Shown here: positions 1 through 6,447 of the stretch, piece by piece
Position numbering within the stretch: the first letter of the stretch is position 1
Layout: every line of letters starts with the position of its first letter
Assembly: GCA_034423135.1 (NCBI GenBank)
Contig: DAOUJC010000002.1
Span: 1-25,215 of the forward strand
From: JAPPHY01 sp034423135
GTDB lineage: Bacteria > Chloroflexota > Dehalococcoidia > Lucifugimonadales > UBA2985
Reading direction: 5' to 3'
DNA: 25,215 nt
Notes under the pieces: model-generated
What the model was told of the DNA's origin: nothing
Databases searched by the model: none
Seen by the model: only the letters and a program-made list of their open reading frames with translations
Made by a program: the position numbers and the translations under genes

Positions 1-305
1 TCCGCTACCAACCTGCGCAGCTTATGCCGGCGCCCATAGATGCAGGACCGAACTCTCAAACACAGCCCACCGGATTCAGGGCCTTGACAGAGCAACTCAT
101 TTCATAGATGAGCTTGTCGAAGGACATGAGCGGGGCAAGTGCGTCTATAGCCTGCCCGCTCAAGTGGTTCGACAGGCTCATCATGAGCGGGCTATCGCGC
201 GCCCGCTGGAGACAGGACAACCACGAGGGTTGCCCCCGCGCCTCCGCCGATGGTAACGACGTTGCGGCTGCCGTATCGCGGGAACTCTGGGCTCTAGACG
301 CCCCA
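1..305. other. gene-free left flank
   Basis: I see no credible coding region here; the open frames on either strand lack family resemblance. It lies downstream of the DUF3179 gene. Its recognisable content is the dispersed repeat element at 110-191, listed separately. Confidence 0.6.
110..191 (-). repeat. dispersed palindromic repeat, copy 1
   Basis: Two 25-nt arms at 110-134 and 155-179 form an imperfect inverted repeat, with cores TTGTCGAA/TTCGACA and TGAGCGGG/CCCGCTCA. A further TGAGCGGG lies at 184-191. Read on the minus strand, this element matches 20547-20614 with only a few differences, including the spacer between the arms. It sits about 115 nt after the DUF3179 stop codon, in the same orientation relative to that gene as copy 2 has to the SulP gene. 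It could be a REP/MITE-like element, a transcript-end hairpin, or both. Confidence 0.75.
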
Positions 306-1862
306 TCACGGGCCGGTGTACAGCTCCGTGTCCGGGTGGAACTGGTACCAACCAAACCAGAACGACATGTGAGTCGGTATCCGCGGCAGCTTCTCGGACT
401 CGTCCGCCGCGTTCACCAGATGCTCCTCCGTCACCAGCCACGTGCCGCCTTCACTGTCCTCCAGCGCGCGGGGCAGGCCAGGCTGCTCCTCGCCGTCGGC
501 CTGCGCCAACCTGAACGACCTGTCGCCGCGGAAGTAGGCCCTGGCGCTCTCGCTAGTTGCGGACCCAAGCACCACAATCTCCTCGCCGGCCACTACGTCG
601 TTGACCAGCAGAGCACTACGCAGCGCATCGGACGGGTAGGCCTTGGAACTGTCGTGCAGCCGGACGCCAAGCACGATGTCCTTTGTCGAAAGAAGGTCGC
701 TCCGGTCGGGGACCGGGAACATGGTCTCGGGCGCATTGAAGTACTGGTAGTAGATCGCCCTGGGGTCTTCCTCAGGCCGGTAGTAAGTGGCGGGGTAGAC
801 GCCCGTCTCCTGTTGCAGCACCGTCGTGTCGGGATGCAGCTCCCGCCACTCGTCCCACGTAGTCAGCAGCACCGGGAAGAAATCCAACTGTATGCCGGAG
901 TCCCACAGCGGCCCTATGACAGGCTCGCCGGTCAGCTGGTTCCACAGCGAGTTGGTCAGCCGGTCGTACATGACCTTGTTGCTGCGATACAGCATCCCCG
1001 ACGTGCCGAATGTTGTTGGCTCCCCGTTTATCCTGGCGGAATACACGATTCCGGTACCACAGAGCGTTCAGTAGGCAAGAGCGATGGGCTCGCCTCCCAG
1101 GACGTCGTTGGCCATCTCGTGTGCGTTGACGATGCGGAGCGGGTACGCCCTGTGCTCACCGTTTATCGACACGCCGAAGATCCGGTCGCCCGGCAGCAGG
1201 TAGTCCTGCTCGTCCGCTGCGACGACGGGGGCATTCCGGAGGTCCGGAATCCCGTCTGGCACGACGCCTCCCCAGGCAATCTCGAAGACGTTTATCCTTG
1301 ACCCGTTCGTTGCGGGAAGGAGAAAGTCCGCGAACCGCGGGTCGATCAGGCTCATGAGCGCGCTCTTCCACTCCACGTACCCTTCCGGCGGTTGGTGGTC
1401 GTCAGCGTTCTGGCCCAGCCACTCCATCCACTCATGCCAGGGACGCATGGAGTCCTTGGGCCTGAAGCCGGTTATCGCCGTGAGGGTCTCGTTGGCTTGC
1501 GTCACCAGGTCACCGGTCCCGAAGAAGCGCAACATCTCGATCATGACCGGCACCATCGATCTGTCCATGTTGGCCAGGGTAAGCTCGATGGCCTCCCGCG
1601 ACTCCCCGAAGTCCTGCTCCAGGCCGGAGTAGAGAAGGTGCATGTTCCGCGTGGAGTCGTACTCAGCGACGAACGGCGTGCGTGCAGTTGGTGTCGGGGC
1701 TGGCGCGGCAGTGGCAGTCGCGGCCGGCGAAGGTGTCGGCGTTTCGACCTCGGTCGTCGGCGTCGGCTCTCCGTTCGCTGAGCAGGCAGCCGCAGCGACG
1801 GAGGCGAGTCCGGCGAGCAGCAGCCCAATCTTTCGCAGGTGGTTACCCACGGCGGACGTCAA
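306..1862 (-). CDS. DUF3179 lipoprotein, probable selenoprotein (in-frame TGA as Sec)
   Basis: The reading frame runs 518 codons with a single in-frame TGA (1070-1068) at codon 265. Both halves belong to the DUF3179 family, and the TGA falls in LAY-TGA-TLCGTGIVY, where family members carry CxxC, so the product would have a U265-x-x-C268 motif. The N-terminus is a lipoprotein signal (KIGLLLAGLASVAAAAC, lipid Cys27) followed by a Thr/Pro-rich spacer (33-62). The DUF3179 core extends from roughly residue 190 to 518 and ends with the usual WFGWYQFHPDTE region. TGA is the stop codon of at least six other genes in the window, so it is not reassigned genome-wide. The start is TTG at 1862 or GTG at 1850, and neither has a strong ribosome binding site. 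The family's biochemical role is unknown to me; a CxxC/UxxC motif suggests redox or metal chemistry outside the cytoplasmic membrane. The alternative is a nonsense mutation. Confidence 0.8.
1037..1070 (-). promoter_or_regulatory. candidate bacterial SECIS element with UGA
   Basis: Starting 14 nt after the UGA (1070-1068), the minus strand contains CGGAAU-CGUGU-AUUCCG, a perfect 6-bp stem (1053-1048 with 1042-1037) closed by a 5-nt loop. The loop begins 20 nt after the UGA and has G as its second base. Small size, distance and an early loop G are what is known of bacterial SECIS elements recognised by SelB. It lies inside codons 270-276, as bacterial SECIS elements must. Confidence 0.55.
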
Positions 1863-2095
1863 ATCTCAGCGCACCGCCTTGCCGGCTGAAGTTGAGACGC
1901 AGGCCGAACTTACGGGGCGTGGGCGTGGCTCTGCGGTAGGGAGGAGCAATTGGCTGAGTGTCCATGCTGAGTTAAGCATACCACGCCAGCCGGATCGGGT
2001 GCAGCGATGCTGCTCGGACATGCCGTCGGATGGATGGGCTTGTGACACCTTCAGACAGGCCCTGGCAGGAGCCCAGCGCGTTTCCTAGACCGCGG

Positions 2096-2342
2096 TCAGT
2101 ATCCGCTCCCTGTCTTCTGCACCAAGAACTCCTCCACCTTGGGGGTGATCAGGCAGCGAGCGTTGCACGTCCATGCACCCTCCCCGCACAAGGCACCGCA
2201 GGTGGGAGCCCTTGGCTCACAGCCCGGCGATGTCGTCGGCCAGCAAGCCAGTCAGGGCGCGATGAACCGTCGCGTGGGGCTCGCCCAAGATGCCTGCCAG
2301 TTCCGTGGCGTCGATGAACGGTGTACTGTCTGAGATGGTCAT
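2096..2342 (-). pseudogene. possible remnant of a small HTH protein
   Basis: From ATG 2342 a 41-codon frame reads into ATELAGILGEPHATVHRAL and TGLLADDIAGL, which resembles the helix-turn-helix and following helix of winged-helix regulators. It stops at TGA 2219-2217. Restoring one base there would continue into an adjacent frame beginning VSQGLPPAVP. A third frame ends with ITPKVEEFLVQKTGSGY just before TGA 2098-2096. This pattern fits a frameshifted remnant, but the stretch is short and no ribosome binding site precedes it. It may be chance. Confidence 0.25.
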
Positions 2343-2491
2343 GTGTCGAGCGTACCAAGTAAAGGGTGGTATGGACACCTTTCGCGTGTCAGTGTGCCAT
2401 GTATGGAAGGACAGCGGATATTTTCTCCTAGGCAGTGTTTATGCCGGAGCGAATGAGCCGACGCGATACCCGGCATGACGAGGCGCGACAA

Positions 2492-2521
2492 TTGACAGCA
2501 TGCCGCAGTTTCCCTGATAAT
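2492..2521 (+). promoter_or_regulatory. sigma70-type promoter for the HtrA-like gene
   Basis: TTGACA at 2492-2497, an 18-nt spacer, and GATAAT at 2516-2521 match the housekeeping consensus at 6/6 and 5/6 positions. Transcription would start near 2528, inside the CATGCTGAGTTA motif, and run toward the protease gene through the C12 tract. Confidence 0.65.
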
Positions 2522-2589
2522 CTCATGCTGAGTTATGTGTGACTTTGACCAGATATATGATAGTGATGCCGCCTGCAATGGTGGCCTTA

Positions 2590-2601
2590 CCCCCCCCCCC
2601 C
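2590..2601 (+). repeat. homopolymeric C12 tract
   Basis: Twelve consecutive C lie between the promoter and the signal peptide of the protease gene. ATG 2578 upstream of the tract is 109 nt from TTG 2687, so it is out of frame with 12 C and would be in frame with 11 C. The frame actually in use upstream of 2687 is open back to 2567 but has no ATG or GTG. Confidence 0.85.
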
Positions 2602-2686
2602 GAATGTACGTTCTAATGGAGCAAGGCAGCCCGCTCGACGTCGGGGGCGACTTCTACTGCCCCGTTTAGCTCAACTCTGCGGGCTG

Positions 2687-4117
2687 TTGGCCCTGCTGAC
2701 GATCCTGCTCGCAGCCTGCTCCAACGAGCCGACCCCGACTCCCACGCCAGAACCAGCGGCAACGCCCACCCCCACCCCAACGTACACGCCGGAACCCGCG
2801 GCTACTCCTACCCTCACTCCGACCTCCACGCCGGAACCCACAGCTACGTCTACCTCCACTCCAACCTCCACGCCGGAACCTACGGCTACGCCGACGCCGA
2901 GCGAGGCAGAGCGCTTTAGTACAATGATTGAACGCGTTCGACCTTCAGTGGTCCGCATCGACCATAACCTGGGGGCAGGGTCGGGATTTATTTTTGAAAC
3001 GCAGCCGGACGGATCCGCTTTCATTGTTACGAATGAGCACGTGTTGGCAGGGCTTCACAGCGTGGATGTCACGGTCAACGATGCCCGCACCTATAGAGGA
3101 GACGTCCGTGGTGTGGATGCCGAACGCGACATCGCAGTCGTCTCCATATGCTGTTCCACGTCCTTCCTGGCGCTGTCCTTTGCCACGGCCTCTGCTGGTG
3201 AAGAGATAGCCGTCATGGGATACCCACTCGGCCCCGGTATCCCAGGGGAGGCGACGGTCACCCGCGGCATTGTGTCGGCAGTGCGCTTCTCGGATTACCA
3301 CCAGAGCGACGTTGTGCAGACCGACGCGGCCATAAACCCAGGAAACAGCGGCGGCCCGATGCTGAACATGGATGGTCAGGTGATTGGCGTCGCCACCTTC
3401 AGGTTCGAACAAACCCTTGATGGTCGGCCATTAGAGGGGCTGAGCTTCTCCGTCGCTGCTGAGACGGTAGAGCTTAGAGCCCACGTATTGAAAATCCAGA
3501 TGCCGCCCACGCCGGAACCCACGGCCACACTCACACCGAAGCCAACGCCCACACCCATGCCGGAACCAACCCCAACGCCTCCCGCTGTCCCCGACATCGG
3601 CCTGATACATGGCCCAGTAGACATCGAATTGGAATCCCTAGTGGATGACTTCCTTGAGACCCTGTGTGCAGGTGTGTACGTCCAGAATTCCGAAGTGACA
3701 GCGACATTTGTGAACCCCTTCTCCGCGTCTTCACAGCAGTGGGGACATGGGTTCTTCATTGGAGTGCCCTCTCTCGACCGCCCCAGGGATATCTTGGCAG
3801 TCTACTTGTGGGCAGACGATTTTGGTGGCTTGTATGCAGTCAGCAATGTCCCTGCTGATGGCGCTGAATGGGAGGATCTCGTAGAGAGACCCCACAACGA
3901 CATCAATACCCGGAACGGAGAGAGAAATCTCCTGCAAGTGCGATCCGAGAATGGTGTAGTGAAGGTCTTTGTAAATGGCGCTCTAGTTACGAGTGTGCAG
4001 GTCGACTCCGATGTTCACACGGGAGACATATGCGTTGTGTCGGACGTCGTCACGGGTTCGGAGAGGCGGGGAGCCGTCACCACGGTGGAGGAGTTCCAGA
4101 TTAAAGCACTGGAATAG
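2687..4117 (+). CDS. trypsin-like (HtrA/S1C-type) serine protease lipoprotein
   Basis: This is a secreted, membrane-anchored protease. Residues 1-11 end in lipobox LLAAC (lipid Cys11). A Thr/Pro-rich stalk runs to about 72. The protease domain is about 75-270, with catalytic His118 (TNEHV), Asp148 (ERDIAVV) and Ser221 (NPGNSGGP). A second Pro/Thr linker covers 273-300. The last 170 residues form a beta-rich domain resembling LamG/concanavalin-like folds (VKVFVNGALV), in place of the PDZ domains usual in HtrA. The TTG start at 2687 gives a signal peptide without a positive n-region. The frame upstream encodes ARRRGRLLLPRLAQLCG, which would supply one, so the true start is probably farther 5' and may depend on the C12 tract. 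The gene is single, divergent from DUF3179 and convergent with the MFS gene. Substrates are unknown. Confidence 0.85.
   Translation: MALLTILLAACSNEPTPTPTPEPAATPTPTPTYTPEPAATPTLTPTSTPEPTATSTSTPTSTPEPTATPTPSEAERFSTMIERVRPSVVRIDHNLGAGSGFIFETQPDGSAFIVTNEHVLAGLHSVDVTVNDARTYRGDVRGVDAERDIAVVSICCSTSFLALSFATASAGEEIAVMGYPLGPGIPGEATVTRGIVSAVRFSDYHQSDVVQTDAAINPGNSGGPMLNMDGQVIGVATFRFEQTLDGRPLEGLSFSVAAETVELRAHVLKIQMPPTPEPTATLTPKPTPTPMPEPTPTPPAVPDIGLIHGPVDIELESLVDDFLETLCAGVYVQNSEVTATFVNPFSASSQQWGHGFFIGVPSLDRPRDILAVYLWADDFGGLYAVSNVPADGAEWEDLVERPHNDINTRNGERNLLQVRSENGVVKVFVNGALVTSVQVDSDVHTGDICVVSDVVTGSERRGAVTTVEEFQIKALE
2744..2902 (+). repeat. 42-bp in-frame tandem repeats encoding a Thr/Pro stalk
   Basis: Residues 20-72 of the protease consist of 3.8 copies of a 14-residue unit, TPEPxATxTxTPTx. 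The DNA repeats with a 42-bp period, with recurrent ACGCCGGAAC. The length is a multiple of three, so copy-number change would only lengthen or shorten the stalk between lipid anchor and protease domain. Confidence 0.8.
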
Positions 4118-4134
4118 CCTACATTGCGACCCAG

Positions 4135-4184
4135 CGCCCGCCGCAGGCCATTGACACCCTCGGTTAAGGTGTCCTCCGCGGGCG
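4135..4184. terminator. hairpin between convergent genes
   Basis: CGCCCGC (4135-4141) pairs with GCGGGCG (4178-4184), and inside it GACACC (4153-4158) pairs with GGTGTC (4168-4173), with further AGG/CCT pairing between. It begins 18 nt after the protease stop and about 95 nt beyond the MFS stop, so it could end transcripts from both sides. No T-tract follows, so intrinsic termination is not assured. Confidence 0.5.
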
Positions 4185-4277
4185 GAGGGAGATTCGGCCC
4201 TGCTCCAGACGTTCGTGAACCCTAGGGCTAATACCACAACACGGCTGAGCTCTGCCAGGCACGCCACGGCAGCCCTG

Positions 4278-5558
4278 TTAGACTCGCACCTGCCGACGCT
4301 CTGGTAGACTCGGCTTTCTGGATATCAGAATCATGCCTGCACCCAGGAAGTTGAAGACCGCCAGCCCCATGAACGCCACGGAATAGCTCCCCAGGGTATC
4401 GAACAGATAGCCCGCTGCTATGGGAGCGCCCACCATCGCAAAGTTCATGGGAACCTGGGAGACGCCCAGAATCGTGGCGAAGTTCCTTCTGCCGAAGAAG
4501 TCTCCTCGCACCGCTGTGAGCAGCGGGACGCGCCCGCCAAGGCCGATGCCATAGAGCAGTGCGAATACGTAAGCGCCTGAGAAAGTCGGAATGGTCGCCG
4601 CGACCACCATTCCAACTCCCTGCACAACCACGAAGGCGCAGATCAGGGGCGGCTTCGGCATGCGGTCTCCCAGGAAGCCTGCTGCAACCTGGCAGACTGC
4701 GCCGGCGACCCCGTAGGTGAGTACGACCGTCCCGGCTTGTGGCAGCGACATCCCAATGTCGGTCATCGCAGGAACGATGTGAACCGCGATTGTCACCGAT
4801 GCGATTGCGGAGAACCCGTGCGCTGCCGTGATTCCCCAGAAGGCCATGGTCCTCACTGCCTCGCCGACCGTAAAGTCTACATCATCGTCCTGTTCGGCTC
4901 TTGTGCGGGCGTCCATGGCTCCCATGTGATCCCCGTCGGGAAGCTGGCCGTAGTCCTCGGGCCGGTTGCGAACCAGGGCTGCAATGGGAATCGCCGCCAG
5001 CCATACGCCTATGCCAATCAGTAGCGCGAGAGCCCGCCAGCCGTACAGGTCCATCGCCCGACCCAGGAAGGGCGCCAGCAACGCTCCCAGGTTGATGCCC
5101 AGCATGCCGATGGCCATTGCCTTGGTCCGGTGCCTGTTGAACCAGTTGTTTATGGCCGCAATGAGGGGAAAGAAGCCACCGAGCCCCGCACCCGCGAAGA
5201 TCACCAGAAACGTAATGTAGTAGGCCACCACACCGTTAACCATGCTGAAGCCAACGAAACCGGCACCGAGTATCCCAAGTCCAATGAGGATCATGCGACG
5301 GCTACCCAGGCGGTCGGTGAGAATTCCCTCGATGGGACCCAGGATGGCACCCTCCACACGACTAAGCGAGAAGGGAACGGAGAGGACGGCCCGGCTCCAC
5401 CCGAAGTTTCGCTCCAGGGCAACAAAGAAGAAGCCCAGCCCCTGGAATATGGGCGTGATGATTGACGTGAGGGTAAGGAGGGTTAGACCAACCAGCCACC
5501 AGCCATAGAAGATCTGGTTGGGCCTCATCAGTTTCGAAGTCAACGTCCGTTCCTGCAT
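4278..5558 (-). CDS. MFS transporter, monocarboxylate/oxalate-formate antiporter-like
   Basis: An integral membrane permease of the major facilitator superfamily with about twelve hydrophobic segments. It opens with FYGWWLVGLTLLTLTS and has the loop signature DRLGSRRMILIG after TM2, plus a second, weaker GDRMPKPPLI motif at the start of the C-terminal half. A charged cytoplasmic loop (DARTRAEQDDDVDF) separates the halves. The pattern is that of the monocarboxylate/oxalate:formate branch, so an organic anion is the likely cargo, but the substrate cannot be read from sequence. I chose ATG 5558, preceded by AGG six bases upstream. ATG 5528 (MRPNQIFYGWW) also fits the family; ATG 5606 has an AGGAGG only one base away, too close to use. 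It lies downstream of the PKS operon on the same strand but is separated by 550 nt and a structured region, so membership in that operon is doubtful. Confidence 0.8.
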   Translation of the reverse strand: MQERTLTSKLMRPNQIFYGWWLVGLTLLTLTSIITPIFQGLGFFFVALERNFGWSRAVLSVPFSLSRVEGAILGPIEGILTDRLGSRRMILIGLGILGAGFVGFSMVNGVVAYYITFLVIFAGAGLGGFFPLIAAINNWFNRHRTKAMAIGMLGINLGALLAPFLGRAMDLYGWRALALLIGIGVWLAAIPIAALVRNRPEDYGQLPDGDHMGAMDARTRAEQDDDVDFTVGEAVRTMAFWGITAAHGFSAIASVTIAVHIVPAMTDIGMSLPQAGTVVLTYGVAGAVCQVAAGFLGDRMPKPPLICAFVVVQGVGMVVAATIPTFSGAYVFALLYGIGLGGRVPLLTAVRGDFFGRRNFATILGVSQVPMNFAMVGAPIAAGYLFDTLGSYSVAFMGLAVFNFLGAGMILISRKPSLPERRQVRV

Positions 5559-5652
5559 TTGGAGCCTGTATCCGAATATTACGCCAGCCGCTGAGGAAGA
5601 GAGCATCCCTCCTGGCCTTCGCCTTACAATGACCCCTTCACTCTAGTCTCAC

Positions 5653-6076
5653 CACCCGCGTATGTCAAAGCGAGTCTTTGGGAGAAGATCGCCGGGTGTG
5701 TTGTCAGCAGAAACCGGACGCCTGAAGGGACAAGACTAATGTAGAAAGCAGCGGATCTGTCCAAGATTGCTAAAGCCGGGGCAGTGGCCGAACAGGTGCG
5801 AAGCAAGTTGTAGGGCTTCAGCAAGAGTGGCGCACCAGAGCAGACGTTTGGAGATAGGGCGACTTGAGGTAAGGTTGACCCTGCGTGTGAAACTGAGCTC
5901 CTCAGAGGGAGGACACCAAGACCTCCGTTCGAAATGCCTAAGCTGTAGACAAGCGGAAGCCCCTGACAAAGGTATAGGTCCGCGGCTTACTTTAGGCGTA
6001 CCGAACGGAGGTCACGGCAATCGCCCCGAACAGGCAGCCGGCGATTCGACTCGCCTGCTGCCAAGACAGGGCCGTG
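5653..6076 (+). ncRNA. candidate large structured RNA, class unknown
   Basis: About 420 nt without a gene contain successive nested inverted repeats. CACCCG 5653-5658 pairs with CGGGTG 5693-5698, enclosing CAAAG/CTTTG (5666-5670, 5676-5680). GGACA 5728-5732 pairs with TGTCC 5758-5762. GGTGCG 5795-5800 pairs with CGCACC 5831-5836. A 12-bp perfect stem, GACCTCCGTTCG 5920-5931 with 6002-6013, encloses 5934-5941/5992-5999 and 5953-5957/5979-5983. CACGGC 6013-6018 pairs with GCCGTG 6071-6076 around an 11/12-bp hairpin at 6033-6062. CCGAACAGG occurs twice (5788, 6026), each time at the foot of a hairpin. Unpaired parts are purine-rich on the plus strand, and one mispair is U-G there but A-C on the other, which favours plus-strand RNA. 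I did not recognise RNase P, tmRNA, SRP or a group II domain V. Confidence 0.4.
6033..6062 (-). terminator. stem-loop after the PKS operon
   Basis: GGCAGCCGGCGA (6033-6044) and TCGCCTGCTGCC (6051-6062) pair at 11 of 12 positions around a 6-nt loop. It starts 50 nt after the ACP stop in the direction of transcription. With no T-run it may act in transcript-end formation or stabilisation, or simply be a piece of the larger structured element. Confidence 0.35.
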
Positions 6077-6111
6077 TTGATTGAGCGATTGCGTCCCTGG
6101 GGAGACCGGTC

Positions 6112-6357
6112 TCAGCCGGACTGGGCGTTCAGGTAGTCCACCAGCTGCGAGAGACTCTGTATCTCCAGGCACTGCTCCGGCGAAAACTTGACCTCGAACG
6201 CCTCCTGCACCACCCGTGCAAACGCCGCCACGTCCATGGAGGTCACTCCCACGTCTGCGAGCCTGGTGTTGAAGTCCAGGTCTGCGCTCAGCGGATTCCC
6301 GTCAACTGCCAGGTTCTCGCTCACGAGCTGTCTCAGTCGGTCTTCTGTCGATGCCAT
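6112..6357 (-). CDS. free-standing acyl carrier protein
   Basis: An 81-residue type II ACP. The phosphopantetheine attachment Ser is Ser40 in DVGVTSMDVAAF (the family's DSL is TSM here), with acidic helices on either side and the usual helix IV at LSQLVDYLNAQ. It is the last gene of the operon, 90 nt after the PKS, whose final KS-AT pair lacks a fused ACP. I infer it is the missing carrier for that terminal half-module. It would be primed by the PPTase encoded first in the operon. ATG 6357 is the only plausible start; upstream on the minus strand is GGAGAGT, giving a usable ribosome binding site. Confidence 0.88.
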   Translation of the reverse strand: MASTEDRLRQLVSENLAVDGNPLSADLDFNTRLADVGVTSMDVAAFARVVQEAFEVKFSPEQCLEIQSLSQLVDYLNAQSG

Positions 6358-6447
6358 ATTGGTACTCTCCTATCTGATTCTGGTATGGAAACGTTTATGG
6401 TTAGGCCGAGGTGTGTGTCTGTTCGGTTGCTCCTTTCGCATTCAGTG

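Larger units (their letters stand above)
1863..2686. other. divergent intergenic region, 824 nt
   Basis: This separates the DUF3179 and HtrA-like genes, which are transcribed away from each other. It contains a possible helix-turn-helix gene remnant (2342-2096, minus), a strong promoter (2492-2521), a C12 tract (2590-2601) and a 12-nt motif CATGCTGAGTTA repeated at 1963-1974 and 2524-2535. In the first copy the motif is part of a hairpin (ATGCT at 1964-1968, AGCAT at 1975-1979). I see no intact gene. Confidence 0.6.
5607..6111. other. 505-nt gene-free stretch
   Basis: It lies between the ACP stop and the MFS start, both minus-strand genes. Open frames on both strands are short, low-complexity and unlike any family I know. 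Nearly all of it is occupied by the structured element described at 5653-6076. Confidence 0.6.

Noticed and set aside
110..191. CRISPR repeat or attachment site
   Set aside because: There is no regular spacer array and no integrase or cas gene; only two dispersed copies are seen.
306..1046. Treating the DUF3179 halves as two separate genes
   Set aside because: They share one frame, the second half has no own ribosome binding site or signal peptide, and the break falls inside one conserved motif.
1068..1070. Genome-wide reassignment of TGA as the reason for the in-frame TGA
   Set aside because: TGA ends the ACP, PKS, hydrolase, 96-residue partner, kinase and DUF4377 genes in this same window.
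108..1301. 397-codon open frame on the plus strand
   Set aside because: It is antisense to the DUF3179 gene, has no recognisable domain, and is explained by GC-rich third positions of the real gene.
5795..5836. RNase P RNA, suggested by a GGTGCG...AAGAG...CGCACC stem
   Set aside because: The universal GAGGAAAGTCC-type core and the other conserved regions are absent.
5767..6084. Small open frames within the 5607-6111 stretch as genes
   Set aside because: Their composition is atypical, they overlap dense inverted repeats, and none shows a family pattern.
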